A stretch of DNA of 60,435 nucleotides from Pseudomonadota bacterium (GTDB lineage: Bacteria; Bdellovibrionota_C; UBA2361; SZUA-149; DAOLCO01): NCBI GenBank assembly GCA_027487795.1, contig JAIYCX010000047.1, forward strand, positions 1 through 60,435. The letters are read 5' to 3'. This document shows, piece by piece, positions 43,890 through 52,168 of the stretch (the first letter of the stretch is position 1; the number at the start of each line of letters is the position of its first letter). The translations under genes and the position numbers were made by a program. The notes below the pieces were generated by a model, which worked only from the letters and a program-made list of their open reading frames with translations, did not search any database and had not been told where the DNA came from.

Positions 43890-44013
43890 TAAGCGTTCAT
43901 AATTGTTCCGCAATCAAGGCTTTTGAAGTGACTAAAAAGCGGAGTGTACATTTAGTACATGAGCATTTTTAGTTACTTCAAAAACGAAGAGTCCGGAAAA
44001 TTATGCACGCTTA
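43890..44013. repeat. 124-bp palindromic element, copy 2
   Basis: It begins TAAGCGTTC and ends GCACGCTTA, the same length as copy 1 at 6380. The inner stem TTTTGAAGTGACTAAAAA pairs with its partner with one G-U wobble. Compared with copy 1, four stem pairs have changed on both sides. The head GCGGAGTGTACA...GTACATGAGC is identical. Its right end supplies the stop codon of the MBL hydrolase, and it lies 26 bp after the type III TPR gene. Confidence 0.88.
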
Positions 44014-44901
44014 GTTCATGACTTTGCTGATGGCTCTCACCATGTCCCTCACAGACTGCTGATGCAGCTTAGTAAATGGTCCCTCTACTAAACGAGAACT
44101 TCCTTCCCATTCTGAAGCTATAGAATTTGAAATTTCATCAACTAATTCCCCAGATCTGATTCGCTCAGTAATGCTTTGTTTTAAATTACGACATTCATTT
44201 GGAAGCTCGCTTAAAAACCTAGGAATTAGCTCACCAGTTAAAATCCCAGAATGAGGAAATGAAACTATCTTAATTTCTAACTTATTTATCTTCTCTACAG
44301 AGGATAAATACATGTCATAATCAAAACAGAAACTTGGTGTGATAAGATCTCTACCAAAGTATGATCCTAATGCTTCTCCTGCTACCAGTGCTAAATCTGG
44401 CTTTATTAAATAACATACTGAATCACTACTGTGTCCCGGTGTCTCAATTAGCTTTACTTCAATACCAGATCCTAGATCAACAACATCACCGTCTGATAAT
44501 AAATGATCGATCTTAAATGACTCACACCATGTATCAAAATCAAAAGCGATTTTCATATTCGCGGCTAAATATGCTTCACTATTTAAATCATATAATTCTT
44601 TAAGAACTTTTTTATCTTCAAATAATTTTGCAGTTTTTCTACCTGTTACTACTTTTAAATCAGGAAAAGTTTTTCTGAGTACTGGCAAACCACCAACATG
44701 ATCAAAGTGAGCATGTGTAATGAATAAATAATTTAAAATTCCAGCCTCTTTTTGAATTGTTTCAACAAGTCCGGGGGCTAATAAAGTAATACTAGCGTCA
44801 ATCAAAGCTATTTCATCTCCGGTTAACAACAAATGCGTACTGACTGCAGTAGACAACTGACTTATATTTTCGCTTAACTCCCCGGGGGCTTTGATCCACA
44901 T
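44011..44901 (-). CDS. MBL-fold metallo-hydrolase
   Basis: The 296-residue protein has the metallo-beta-lactamase core: ALIDASI, FITHAHFDHVGG (the HxHxDH metal site), ETPGHSSDSVCYLI with the third His, and LVAGEALG with a Glu replacing the bridging Asp. Glyoxalase II-like or thioesterase-like activity is plausible, but the substrate is unknown. Its TAA stop is the terminal TTA of the 124-bp palindromic element. It starts 39 bp before the nuclease gene's 3' end on the same strand. Confidence 0.88.
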   Translation of the reverse strand: MWIKAPGELSENISQLSTAVSTHLLLTGDEIALIDASITLLAPGLVETIQKEAGILNYLFITHAHFDHVGGLPVLRKTFPDLKVVTGRKTAKLFEDKKVLKELYDLNSEAYLAANMKIAFDFDTWCESFKIDHLLSDGDVVDLGSGIEVKLIETPGHSSDSVCYLIKPDLALVAGEALGSYFGRDLITPSFCFDYDMYLSSVEKINKLEIKIVSFPHSGILTGELIPRFLSELPNECRNLKQSITERIRSGELVDEISNSIASEWEGSSRLVEGPFTKLHQQSVRDMVRAISKVMN

Positions 44902-44940
44902 AATTTTGTATCTTAATAGTCTTAAATATTTATTGCTATG

Positions 44941-45969
44941 CTACCTTGAAGCCGAAGAAAGCTCAATCCATGATAATAAATGATCACTGCCCTTTCTGTA
45001 CTCCCCTACTGTCCCTGCTCTAAGATGCCCTGATGTATCTTCCACATAGCTTTTATCCTCACTAGAAACGTAAATATCATCCAGAATTAGATCCTTACTA
45101 CCATGTCTGTAAGTAGTCATTTTCCGACCCTCATTCTTTTCTTTTAAATATAAGATAGGAAGCATATCCATCTGGCCATATACTTCGGGCCTACAAAGCG
45201 CTACTCCAGTTTGAGATATCTCACAGCCTCGCTCTCTATTAGTAAAATCTTCAAGCTTTAACTCTCCAGAAAGTACCATTGCAGAGGAACTTCTTTGCCC
45301 ACCGTTTCTATCCCCCATATATAAATCAATTGAATTTGGATATTTATATTTAAGCACATCTAACTCTTCTCTCACTCCAAAGGCTGACAAAGTTCTTAAC
45401 ACCTCAAAATCAGTATTAGTCTTATCTTTATAACCACCCACTTTTGATTTGAAATGGTAATTAATCGCGATAACATTTGGAAGCCCAGACTTACTTTTTA
45501 AAACGACTACCAACGGTGATCTGATATCAATATATGGCGCAGATCTATGAGAAAATTTAGGTAGTGGTCTGTTATGTACGCTGTAACTATCTATTAAATC
45601 AAATTCTCGCTCATTGTATAAAAAAGCATTTCCTATGGACTGATCTAAGGTTTTACCACTAATAGACTTAAATGATTTTCCACGCATAGTCTTATTTAGC
45701 TCATTAGATAGGAGCTCTAAAACCATAGCTGACTTGCTGTTTTTAGAAGTGGTTAATTCTTGTAGCGCAATTAAATCACACTCGGCACTTTTAATTCTAG
45801 AAACCAGAAAATTCTTCTGTCTTTCAAATCCCGGAGAACCAGGCTTATCTTTTTCTCCCAGTCTGAATAAATTCTGCGAGCATACGGTAACTGCATTAGC
45901 TTCAGATATAAATGTAATAATTGCTAACGCTAGTAAGCATATAAAATTTAAATATCTTGTCTTTACCAT
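44941..45969 (-). CDS. Secreted endonuclease/exonuclease/phosphatase-family protein
   Basis: The 342-residue protein has a Sec signal peptide (about 1-26, ending SEANA-VT) and the EEP fold motifs: VCSQNLFRLG (Asn), DLIALQEL (metal Glu), INYHFKSK, IDLYMGDRNGG (Asp and Asn), LDDIYV and the C-terminal KGSDHLLSWIEL (catalytic Asp-His). It should act outside the cytoplasm on nucleic acid or a phosphodiester. It overlaps the RuvC-like gene by 7 bp. Confidence 0.85.
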   Translation of the reverse strand: MVKTRYLNFICLLALAIITFISEANAVTVCSQNLFRLGEKDKPGSPGFERQKNFLVSRIKSAECDLIALQELTTSKNSKSAMVLELLSNELNKTMRGKSFKSISGKTLDQSIGNAFLYNEREFDLIDSYSVHNRPLPKFSHRSAPYIDIRSPLVVVLKSKSGLPNVIAINYHFKSKVGGYKDKTNTDFEVLRTLSAFGVREELDVLKYKYPNSIDLYMGDRNGGQRSSSAMVLSGELKLEDFTNRERGCEISQTGVALCRPEVYGQMDMLPILYLKEKNEGRKMTTYRHGSKDLILDDIYVSSEDKSYVEDTSGHLRAGTVGEYRKGSDHLLSWIELSSASR

Positions 45970-46613
45970 CGAAGTCCTCTTCCCTTTTTTTGGCTTCCGT
46001 ATTGAGCTCCCTGCATTTTAGCGCCCGAAGTAGCATATAGATTAGGCTCAAACATTACCTCAATTTTTGAACCAATGCTATTTGCTCGAATCGCCCTTGA
46101 AGTAGCAAGTATTCCAATTAATATTGCATCAACTGCATCTTGAGGTATGTCCTCTCTATAAATGCGATCTGAAGTTAGTAATGTTTTCACTACACTTCTT
46201 GCAACTTCCTTAACTATTTCTCTCTTTGCTTGCCTCCCCTTCAAACCTAATAACTCAGTGTGAATAGTCCTAGGGTTAATCCGACCAGGAACAATTAATT
46301 TTCTTTCTCTAGCGATATTTTCAAATATGCACCTAACCTGCTCCACCTTAATAGAGCTCGAAGGATTTAATGTAATAGGAGCCGGCCCTTCACAAACTAA
46401 GATATCGCCCTCTTCTAAACTATGCTCTTGGTGCAAAATTCTCACTGAATCAAAGATAGAACTTAAACGCACTGAAAGACTCGCTTTTGGATTTTCAGGC
46501 TTAATAACCCCCCAGCTAATAGGAGTGCTCTTATTCACATAAAAAAGAGCCCAACCTGATTGAGTCAAGCTAGGGTCTACGGCAAGGAGTTTTTTAGTTT
46601 TTTCTGTTACCAC
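45963..46613 (-). CDS. RuvC-like Holliday junction nuclease-fold protein
   Basis: The 216-residue protein has a ribonuclease H-like fold: AVDPSLTQSGWALFYV with the first catalytic Asp, ILVCEGPAPI with the Glu, and REDIPQDAVDAILIG, in which the third acidic residue occurs as QDAVDA like RuvC. It diverges from canonical RuvC (about 170 residues, DPG motif) and has a C-terminal extension. It is therefore RuvC-like rather than certainly the resolvase. It is coupled to the secreted nuclease gene by a 7-bp overlap. Confidence 0.7.
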   Translation of the reverse strand: MVTEKTKKLLAVDPSLTQSGWALFYVNKSTPISWGVIKPENPKASLSVRLSSIFDSVRILHQEHSLEEGDILVCEGPAPITLNPSSSIKVEQVRCIFENIARERKLIVPGRINPRTIHTELLGLKGRQAKREIVKEVARSVVKTLLTSDRIYREDIPQDAVDAILIGILATSRAIRANSIGSKIEVMFEPNLYATSGAKMQGAQYGSQKKGRGLRW

Positions 46614-46840
46614 AAGCTAATAGTCTACTATTTATAGAATATTTGGAAGTACCCATTTAATAACAATATCAATAAATACTCATATAAATCACAAGTACTT
46701 ATTTAAAGTTGCATTCATAAGCCTCTAAAGGTATTTAGTTATGCCAGTTTTAATTCTGGCAATTTCTACTAATTTAATAGGAGTCTTTTAAATTAATAGA
46801 ACGATTACAATTTCGGATTACGTTACAGAAATATAAATAT

Positions 46841-46896
46841 AACTAGCAGTGAATAACTAGTAGTGAATAACGAACGGTGAATAATGAACGGTGAAA
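46841..46896 (+). repeat. Four tandem 14-bp repeats across the pdhA start
   Basis: AACTAGCAGTGAAT, AACTAGTAGTGAAT, AACGAACGGTGAAT and AATGAACGGTGAAA follow each other directly. The third supplies the GGTGA ribosome binding site and the fourth contains the ATG at 46884. Changes in repeat number would alter initiation signals. Confidence 0.9.
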
Positions 46897-47837
46897 AACT
46901 TCTGTCCTTATACAAACAAATGCTTTTGATGAGGCGTTTTGAAGAAGAAGCAGCACAAGCTTATACTCAAAGAAAAATAGGTGGCTTTCTTCACTTATAT
47001 ATTGGTCAAGAGGCAGTAGGTGCTGGAGCAATAGCTGCTACTCGTGAAGATGATTATATAATCTCAAGTTACAGAATTCACGGCCAATATTTAGCAAGAG
47101 GCGGAACTGCAAGAGAAGGTATGGCTGAGCTTTTTGGAAAAGCTACTGGCTGTGCTGGTGGTAGAGGAGGCTCTATGCACTTTTATAAAGCAGAGACTAA
47201 CTTCTTAGGAGGTTGGGGAATTATTGGCGCTCAAGTCCCAATGGGAGCAGGAACTGCCTTTGCATCAAAATATAAACAAGATGGAAGAGTAACTCTTTGC
47301 TTTATGGGTGATGGGGCCGTATCAATTGGAGGATTCCACGAAGGTATGTGCTTAGCTGCTCTTTGGAAGCTACCAGTAGTATTTATTGTAGAAAATAATT
47401 TCTACTCAATGGGTACTCCTCTAAGCAGAACATTAGTTACAGAGGATGCCTCTGTAAGAGCTCTTGGTTATCCTATGGCACGAGCAACTGTAGAAGGAGT
47501 TGACGTAGTTGAGTGTTACTACGCAGCGAAAGAAGCAATTGACAGAGCAAGAGAACAATCACTTCCAATGTTACTTGAATTCAAAACTTACAGATACAGA
47601 GGTCACTCAATGGCTGACCCTGGAAAGTATAGATCTAAGGAAGAAGTAGAAGATTGGAAGACAAGAGATCCACTAAAGATTGCAGTTGAAAGAATAGAAA
47701 AAGACTTCCCTCATTTAGCAGGACAGATCCCAACTATTAAACAAGAGATTGAAGATGAAATTCAGGATGCACTAAGATTCGCTGAAGAATCACCTGAGCC
47801 AGATATTTCAACGATTGATGACCATACATACATTTAA
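46884..47837 (+). CDS. pdhA: Pyruvate dehydrogenase E1 component, alpha subunit
   Basis: E1 alpha with E1 beta decarboxylates pyruvate on thiamine diphosphate. The 317-residue protein has LMRRFEEEAAQAY, GFLHLYIGQEAVGAGA, the GGRGGSMHFY loop, the ThDP motif GDGAVSIGGFHEGMCLAALWKLPVVFIVENN, and the regulatory-loop-like YRYRGHSMADPGKYRSKEE. The length suits the alpha2beta2 type. The start lies inside a tandem 14-bp repeat array. pdhB follows by 43 bp. No E2 or E3 gene is in the window. Confidence 0.94.
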   Translation: MNGEKLLSLYKQMLLMRRFEEEAAQAYTQRKIGGFLHLYIGQEAVGAGAIAATREDDYIISSYRIHGQYLARGGTAREGMAELFGKATGCAGGRGGSMHFYKAETNFLGGWGIIGAQVPMGAGTAFASKYKQDGRVTLCFMGDGAVSIGGFHEGMCLAALWKLPVVFIVENNFYSMGTPLSRTLVTEDASVRALGYPMARATVEGVDVVECYYAAKEAIDRAREQSLPMLLEFKTYRYRGHSMADPGKYRSKEEVEDWKTRDPLKIAVERIEKDFPHLAGQIPTIKQEIEDEIQDALRFAEESPEPDISTIDDHTYI

Positions 47838-47880
47838 TTTTAGACTAAAAATAAATAAAGACACAAAGTAGAGACATAGT

Positions 47881-48852
47881 ATGAGAGAACTTAGTATAAG
47901 AGATGCACTTAACGAAGCGCTAGACGAAGAAATGACTCGAGATGACAGAGTCTTTTTAATGGGTGAAGAAGTTGGACACTACAACGGAGCCTATAAAGTT
48001 TCTAGAGGTCTACTTGATAAATTCGGTGAACGTAGAGTAATCGATACGCCAATTAGTGAAACAGGGTTTGCAGGCGTTGGAGTTGGAGCAGCCGTTGCAG
48101 GACTAAGACCTGTGATAGAGTTCATGACTTGGAACTTTTCACTTATCGCAATAGACCAAGTAATAAACAGTGCTGCAAAAGTGCTCTATATGTCAAACGG
48201 AATACTAGAATGTCCTGTAGTATTCAGAGGCCCATCTGGATCTGTTCACCAGTTAGCAGCTCAACACTCACAAAGTCTTGAGTCACTATATGCACACTGC
48301 CCAGGTTTGAAAGTAATTACTCCTTCAAATTCATACGATGCAAAAGGATTATTAAAATCTGCAATCAGAGACCCGAATCCTATCTGCTTCATGGAATCAG
48401 AAGCAATGTACGGAGTAAAAGGAGAAGTCCCTGAGGGTGAATACCTTATTCCTATTGGACTTGCTGACGTTAAGAGAGCAGGAACTGATGTCACTCTAAT
48501 ATGCTGGGGTAAAACTGTTCCAGTTTGTTTAGCTGCTGCTGAAGAGCTTGCAACAAAGGGAATACACGCTGAAGTAGTTGATATCAGAACTGTAAGACCA
48601 TTAGATGAGAAAACTCTTTTTGATAGTATTTTAAAAACTAATAAAGTTCTAATAGTTGAAGAAGCATGGCCTGTAGCCAGTGTCGGAAGTTGGATATCTT
48701 CTAGAATCGCTGTAGAATTATTCGACTATCTTGATGCACCTCCATTAGTACAATCTGGTAGAGACTGTCCTTATCCTTATGCTAAAAACTTAGAAGTCTT
48801 CATGAGACCAAGAGTAGAGACTGTGATTCAGGATGTAATGAGATTAGTGTAA
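47881..48852 (+). CDS. pdhB: Pyruvate dehydrogenase E1 component, beta subunit
   Basis: The 323-residue protein has the transketolase-like fold of E1 beta: MGEEVGHYNGAYKVSRGLLDKFG, RVIDTPISETGFAGVGVGAA, FRGPSGSVHQLAAQHSQSLES, and the C-terminal domain VDIRTVRPLDEKTLFDSI. It pairs with pdhA directly upstream. It is followed 17 bp later by the bioH-like gene, perhaps in one transcript. Confidence 0.95.
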   Translation: MRELSIRDALNEALDEEMTRDDRVFLMGEEVGHYNGAYKVSRGLLDKFGERRVIDTPISETGFAGVGVGAAVAGLRPVIEFMTWNFSLIAIDQVINSAAKVLYMSNGILECPVVFRGPSGSVHQLAAQHSQSLESLYAHCPGLKVITPSNSYDAKGLLKSAIRDPNPICFMESEAMYGVKGEVPEGEYLIPIGLADVKRAGTDVTLICWGKTVPVCLAAAEELATKGIHAEVVDIRTVRPLDEKTLFDSILKTNKVLIVEEAWPVASVGSWISSRIAVELFDYLDAPPLVQSGRDCPYPYAKNLEVFMRPRVETVIQDVMRLV

Positions 48853-48869
48853 AAGCTTAGTATTACTTT

Positions 48870-49613
48870 TTGAGTAACACAATTTTCATACTTGGCTGGG
48901 GCTTTTTAGAAGAAAGCTTTCCAGCTGAGTTGAGAAATAAATTCTATAAAAATATAACTTTTATAGATATAAGATCTCTTTTTGATCATTCAAACAGACC
49001 TAACTTCAAAATAATAGAAAATCTAATTACGGACGACACTATTATTATTGGATGGTCTTTAGGAAGTCTAGTAGCCTTAGAACTCTGCACAAGACTTAAA
49101 AATAATAAACTAACAGAAAAAATATCTAAATTAATCCTTGTCTCTGCTACATCTTCTTTTCTTGGCACTGATAAAGATTTAACTAAAGAAGATAATCTTT
49201 TAAACCTTGAGCAAAGTATTAAAGAAGGTGGAGCAAAAAAAGACAAAGCTCTAAAAAACTTTTACTGGTCTCTTCTTTCTGAAACTGAAATTTATAAAAT
49301 AGAGAAAAACCTATATTTAAAAAACTTTACTGAAACTGCAAATCAAATAAAAACCCATCAACTAATAAACGCACTAGAGTATTTAAGAGAAACCAATTTA
49401 ACTGAAGAACTAAGAGAATTAGAAATAAATACTAACCTAGTACACGGCGCAAAAGATCTACTTATTCCTAAAGAACATATGAGTAACTTAAATTATTTGA
49501 TACCTCACAGTTATTCAGTACTTATGGATAATTCTGGTCATTTAATTCCTTTATTAAATCCGGAAGAGTTTATGAATTTAATCATGGATGTGAGTCCAGA
49601 GCGTTCTAGTTGA
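48870..49613 (+). CDS. bioH: BioH-like alpha/beta hydrolase (pimeloyl-ACP methyl ester esterase)
   Basis: BioH frees pimeloyl-ACP from its methyl ester at the end of BioC-dependent biotin precursor synthesis. The 247-residue protein has FILGWGFLEESF (oxyanion region), the nucleophile elbow GWSLGS with Ser, LVHGAKDLLIP with Asp, and DNSGHLIPL with His. The assignment rests on these plus the bioC-like gene downstream. It starts with TTG at 48870. Its last codons and stop lie inside the left arm of the 141-bp palindromic element at 49597. Confidence 0.75.
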   Translation: MSNTIFILGWGFLEESFPAELRNKFYKNITFIDIRSLFDHSNRPNFKIIENLITDDTIIIGWSLGSLVALELCTRLKNNKLTEKISKLILVSATSSFLGTDKDLTKEDNLLNLEQSIKEGGAKKDKALKNFYWSLLSETEIYKIEKNLYLKNFTETANQIKTHQLINALEYLRETNLTEELRELEINTNLVHGAKDLLIPKEHMSNLNYLIPHSYSVLMDNSGHLIPLLNPEEFMNLIMDVSPERSS

Positions 49614-49737
49614 AATATGCTCATTCTCACGCGTTCCCCTGGAACTCAGTTCCGAGGTGCCACAAATTTTTTCCTATGAAATTTAGCTGAGGAAAAAAAT
49701 TTGCTCGAAGTCCGCATATTTCAACTAGAACGCTCTG
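49597..49737. repeat. Structured repeat with 24-bp perfect outer stem, copy 1
   Basis: The outer arms 49597-49620 and 49714-49737 are perfect complements. The core holds a GGAAC-TCA-GTTCC hairpin and an AAATTTTTTCCT/AGGAAAAAAATTT hairpin, framed by conserved TATGCTCATTCTCACGCG and GAAGTCCGCATA. The same core occurs inverted at 49882-50031 within an unrelated outer stem. The left arm is the coding 3' end of bioH. Confidence 0.92.
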
Positions 49738-49881
49738 AACTCTCTTTTATTTAATTAATTTTAATTGTTTTTTAGATAAACTTTAATTTTCTTTATTCTC
49801 AGGTTATAATAAGTATTACGAAGAGATACTTCGTGAGAATATAAATAAAAGAATATTTTATTTATAATGAAAAAATCATAA

Positions 49882-50031
49882 AGAACTAAACCCTTAAGTC
49901 TAAATATGCGGACTTCAAGTAGATTTTTTTCCTTAGCTAAATTTAGCTGGAAAAAATCTACGGCACCTCGGAACTTGCGTTCCAGGGGAACGCGTGAGAA
50001 TGAGCATATTTAGACTTAAGGGTTTAGTTCT
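49882..50031. repeat. Structured repeat with 28-bp perfect outer stem, copy 2
   Basis: The outer arms 49882-49909 and 50004-50031 are perfect complements and differ in sequence from those of copy 1 beyond the inner ATATGC. The core is the inverted equivalent of copy 1, with conserved GCGTTCCCCTGGAAC and GTTCCGAGGTGCC in complement. The arm-to-arm hairpin inside has compensated base changes. The 435-bp gap between bioH and bioC is filled mainly by the two copies. Confidence 0.92.
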
Positions 50032-50048
50032 AAAAAAACAACCACCTC

Positions 50049-50828
50049 ATGCCCCTAAAAAATAAAGTAAAAAAACGATTCAGCAAAGCTGCTAGTACTT
50101 ATGATAAGTATGCAGACACTCATCGACAAATCGTTTCATATTTGATTTCTAAAACAGCAGTTCATACTACAAAGGGGAATATTCTAGACCTAGGCTCTGG
50201 TACTGGATTATTAACTGAGCAAATACAAAATTTAAATATCTCTTCCGATATACTTTCTCTAGACTTATCATTTGAAATGCTTTCAACACAAAAAGAAAAA
50301 AATCTTTCTGCGAAAAAAGTACCACTGCTTATACAAGGTGACATAGATAATTTACCACTTATTGAAAACTCATTTGATTTAATAGTAAGCAGCACTGCCC
50401 TGCAATGGTCGGATATTAATTATATTCCAGAGCTCATTACTAATACTTTAAAAAAGAATGGGCAGTTTTCTTTAGCAATTATTTCATCAGGGACATTTAA
50501 ATTACTTAGAGAAGTAAAACAGGATATAACTGGCGAGATAACAAATAATTTCCTCCCGCATTTTCAAAGTCTTAAAGAATCATTTCTTAATAAAAAATCA
50601 TTAAATATTACTAGCTCAGAACGACATACTTTTATCGCAACTTATAAAACTATAGATGAACTAATAACCGCGATTAGTTCACTAGGCATAGGAGAAAGTA
50701 ATGATAGAAAACTTACTGACTCTGAGTTAAAAAAATTCAAAAAGAACTATCAAGAAATGTCAAGTAAAAAATACGGATGCCCCTATCTTGATTACGAAGT
50801 ATCTTTTTTCTTTGGTAATAAAATTTAA
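50049..50828 (+). CDS. bioC: Malonyl-ACP O-methyltransferase BioC-like
   Basis: BioC methylates malonyl-ACP to start pimelate synthesis for biotin. The 259-residue SAM enzyme begins KNKVKKRFSKAASTYDKYA, the typical BioC N-terminus, and has GNILDLGSGTGLLTEQI (motif I), LSLDLSFEMLSTQ and the FDLIVSSTALQWS motif. The nearby bioH-like gene supports the assignment, although two repeat elements separate them. It starts only 17 bp after the second repeat, so the repeat may affect its expression. Confidence 0.85.
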   Translation: MPLKNKVKKRFSKAASTYDKYADTHRQIVSYLISKTAVHTTKGNILDLGSGTGLLTEQIQNLNISSDILSLDLSFEMLSTQKEKNLSAKKVPLLIQGDIDNLPLIENSFDLIVSSTALQWSDINYIPELITNTLKKNGQFSLAIISSGTFKLLREVKQDITGEITNNFLPHFQSLKESFLNKKSLNITSSERHTFIATYKTIDELITAISSLGIGESNDRKLTDSELKKFKKNYQEMSSKKYGCPYLDYEVSFFFGNKI

Positions 50829-50917
50829 ATCAAAAAAGACACTTGAAGACTATTAGAGCGTCTTCTATAATAGTAATAGCATCATAACAGTATTAACTGA
50901 GTTTGTAGGAAAACATT

Positions 50918-51622
50918 TTGTTTCTTTTTTTAAATAAGAATAGTAACTTAGACTTCGATCTGGCTAACAGTGCCTTTAGTCTTCTTTTCTTATTTGCTCA
51001 TGATAATTCATTAGAAGAGCACGAACAAAGAGACTTTGATACAATTGTAACAGAAGCTTTTTGCGGCCTAAGCTTACCGAAGCAGGCAAAAATTAGGCTA
51101 AAAAATATTTACAATCAAGTAAAAGTAACAACTCCTTCTTTAGAATCAACTATAAGAAAAGTCTTAATGGACTTTGGAACTAAGAGAAGTTTATTAGTTT
51201 CCTTACTTCAACTTATATTACGTACCGTTGCTGAAGATGGAATGGTCTCTAAGCGGCATGGTGAAGAACTGCGCGAACTGCTTACCCGCTTTAATCTATC
51301 TGAAGAAGAGCTTGAAGATTTAAGTGATCAAGAAAGAGCTATTATTAGCCTAGTGCTAAAGAGATTTGAAAATCAAACCACAGAATGTCTACCATCATTA
51401 AATAAATATTTTTCAATACTTCAATGCGAACCTCACGCTACTGACGAAGAACTTAAATCTGCCTACCGCATACTAGCTAAAAGATATCATCCCGATTCGA
51501 CTAATTATAGTTTAGATGATTTAGAATGTAGCTATGAACATCGAGAGTTAAAATTTAAAGAGATTAATTTTGCTTATGAAGAGATCACTAAGATAAGGGG
51601 TAGTCGGCAGTTGGTTTCGTGA
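50918..51622 (+). CDS. TerB-like/J-domain co-chaperone, DjlA type
   Basis: The 234-residue protein has an N-terminal helical region similar to TerB/DjlA domains (about 10-130, FAHDNSLEEHEQRDFDTIV and LLQLILRTVAEDGMVSKRHGEELRELL). A C-terminal J domain (about 165-225) holds YFSILQCEPHATDEELKSAYR and the HPD motif in KRYHPDSTNY. It would stimulate DnaK ATPase. No membrane anchor is visible, unlike E. coli DjlA. The start is TTG at 50918, with AGGA 8 bases upstream. Confidence 0.82.
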   Translation: MFLFLNKNSNLDFDLANSAFSLLFLFAHDNSLEEHEQRDFDTIVTEAFCGLSLPKQAKIRLKNIYNQVKVTTPSLESTIRKVLMDFGTKRSLLVSLLQLILRTVAEDGMVSKRHGEELRELLTRFNLSEEELEDLSDQERAIISLVLKRFENQTTECLPSLNKYFSILQCEPHATDEELKSAYRILAKRYHPDSTNYSLDDLECSYEHRELKFKEINFAYEEITKIRGSRQLVS

Positions 51623-51640
51623 GAATTTAAAAGGGTCGAG

Positions 51641-51817
51641 TTATCTTGGGTTCTTAATCTTAGTTTGTTTCGTAGTTTTAGACGTACTTAAAGAAAACTT
51701 TTTACCAGTAATTTTATACTCAGCTATTATTTTACTAATATGTTCTCGATCTTCTTTAGTTAAACGATTAGGCGCTACTAATAAATCGATTCCAATAGGT
51801 TCTTTTATATGTGCCAT
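51641..51817 (-). CDS. Small hypothetical protein, 58 residues
   Basis: A 58-residue frame starts with ATG at 51817: MAHIKEPIGIDLLVAPNRLT, then KEDREHISKIIAEYK and a basic Ser/Thr/Lys-rich tail. Small proteins with the pattern (K/E)EPIGIDFxV...LTxEDRxxISxxIxxYK occur next to mobile or toxin-antitoxin genes in many bacteria, but I cannot name the family. An AT-rich upstream region with TCCGGAA lies before it. It reads opposite to the J-domain gene. Confidence 0.55.
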   Translation of the reverse strand: MAHIKEPIGIDLLVAPNRLTKEDREHISKIIAEYKITGKKFSLSTSKTTKQTKIKNPR

Positions 51818-51894
51818 AAATTATTCCGGAAAATATTTTTTAATTAATACAAGAGCATCCTATGGGGAAATAATTATCTTTTTACACTAATTGC

Positions 51895-52085
51895 AAGAAT
51901 TGAGGAAGTCATTCGCCAGTATTTTTCTTGCATCGCACTACCACCCCGTATTTTGGAACTCGGATTGCTAAGATCCCCGCCCTTAATCACCCCACCACCG
52001 GCAACCCGATTTCCAAAACTACTTTCCACAACAACCCGCCGGCGCTGTCTGCGAAAAATCCTGTCGCCTGCCTTCCTCAATTCTT
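51895..52085. repeat. GC-richer 191-bp palindromic (MITE-like) element
   Basis: It has perfect 14-bp terminal inverted repeats AAGAATTGAGGAAG (51895-51908 and 52072-52085). Inside, further arms pair, for example TTTTGGAACTCGGATTGC against its near-complement around 52000-52020, with a centre near 51975-51995. It is markedly richer in G+C than its surroundings. The 68-codon frame it contains is explained by the palindrome and is not listed as a gene. The rest of 51818-52168 shows nothing else. Confidence 0.8.
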
Positions 52086-52168
52086 CTATTTAATTTAGAA
52101 CAGCTCAAATTTTAAATCTCTAAATTTAGGTTTAGTCTAAGTTTTTTTTGATTCGAGGCATTAAAAGA

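Noticed and set aside
44001..44013. Insertion-sequence origin of the 124-bp elements
   Set aside because: No transposase gene, target-site duplication or long coding region is associated with either copy, so they are listed as palindromic repeats only.
49597..50031. CRISPR-like repeat pair
   Set aside because: Only two long copies in opposite orientation with internal hairpins and no spacer pattern or cas genes; it is a structured repeat family.
51874..52080. 68-codon frame with Arg/Gly-rich product on the minus strand
   Set aside because: It lies almost entirely in a GC-richer palindromic element; its low-complexity composition and TTG start are explained by the element, not by a gene.
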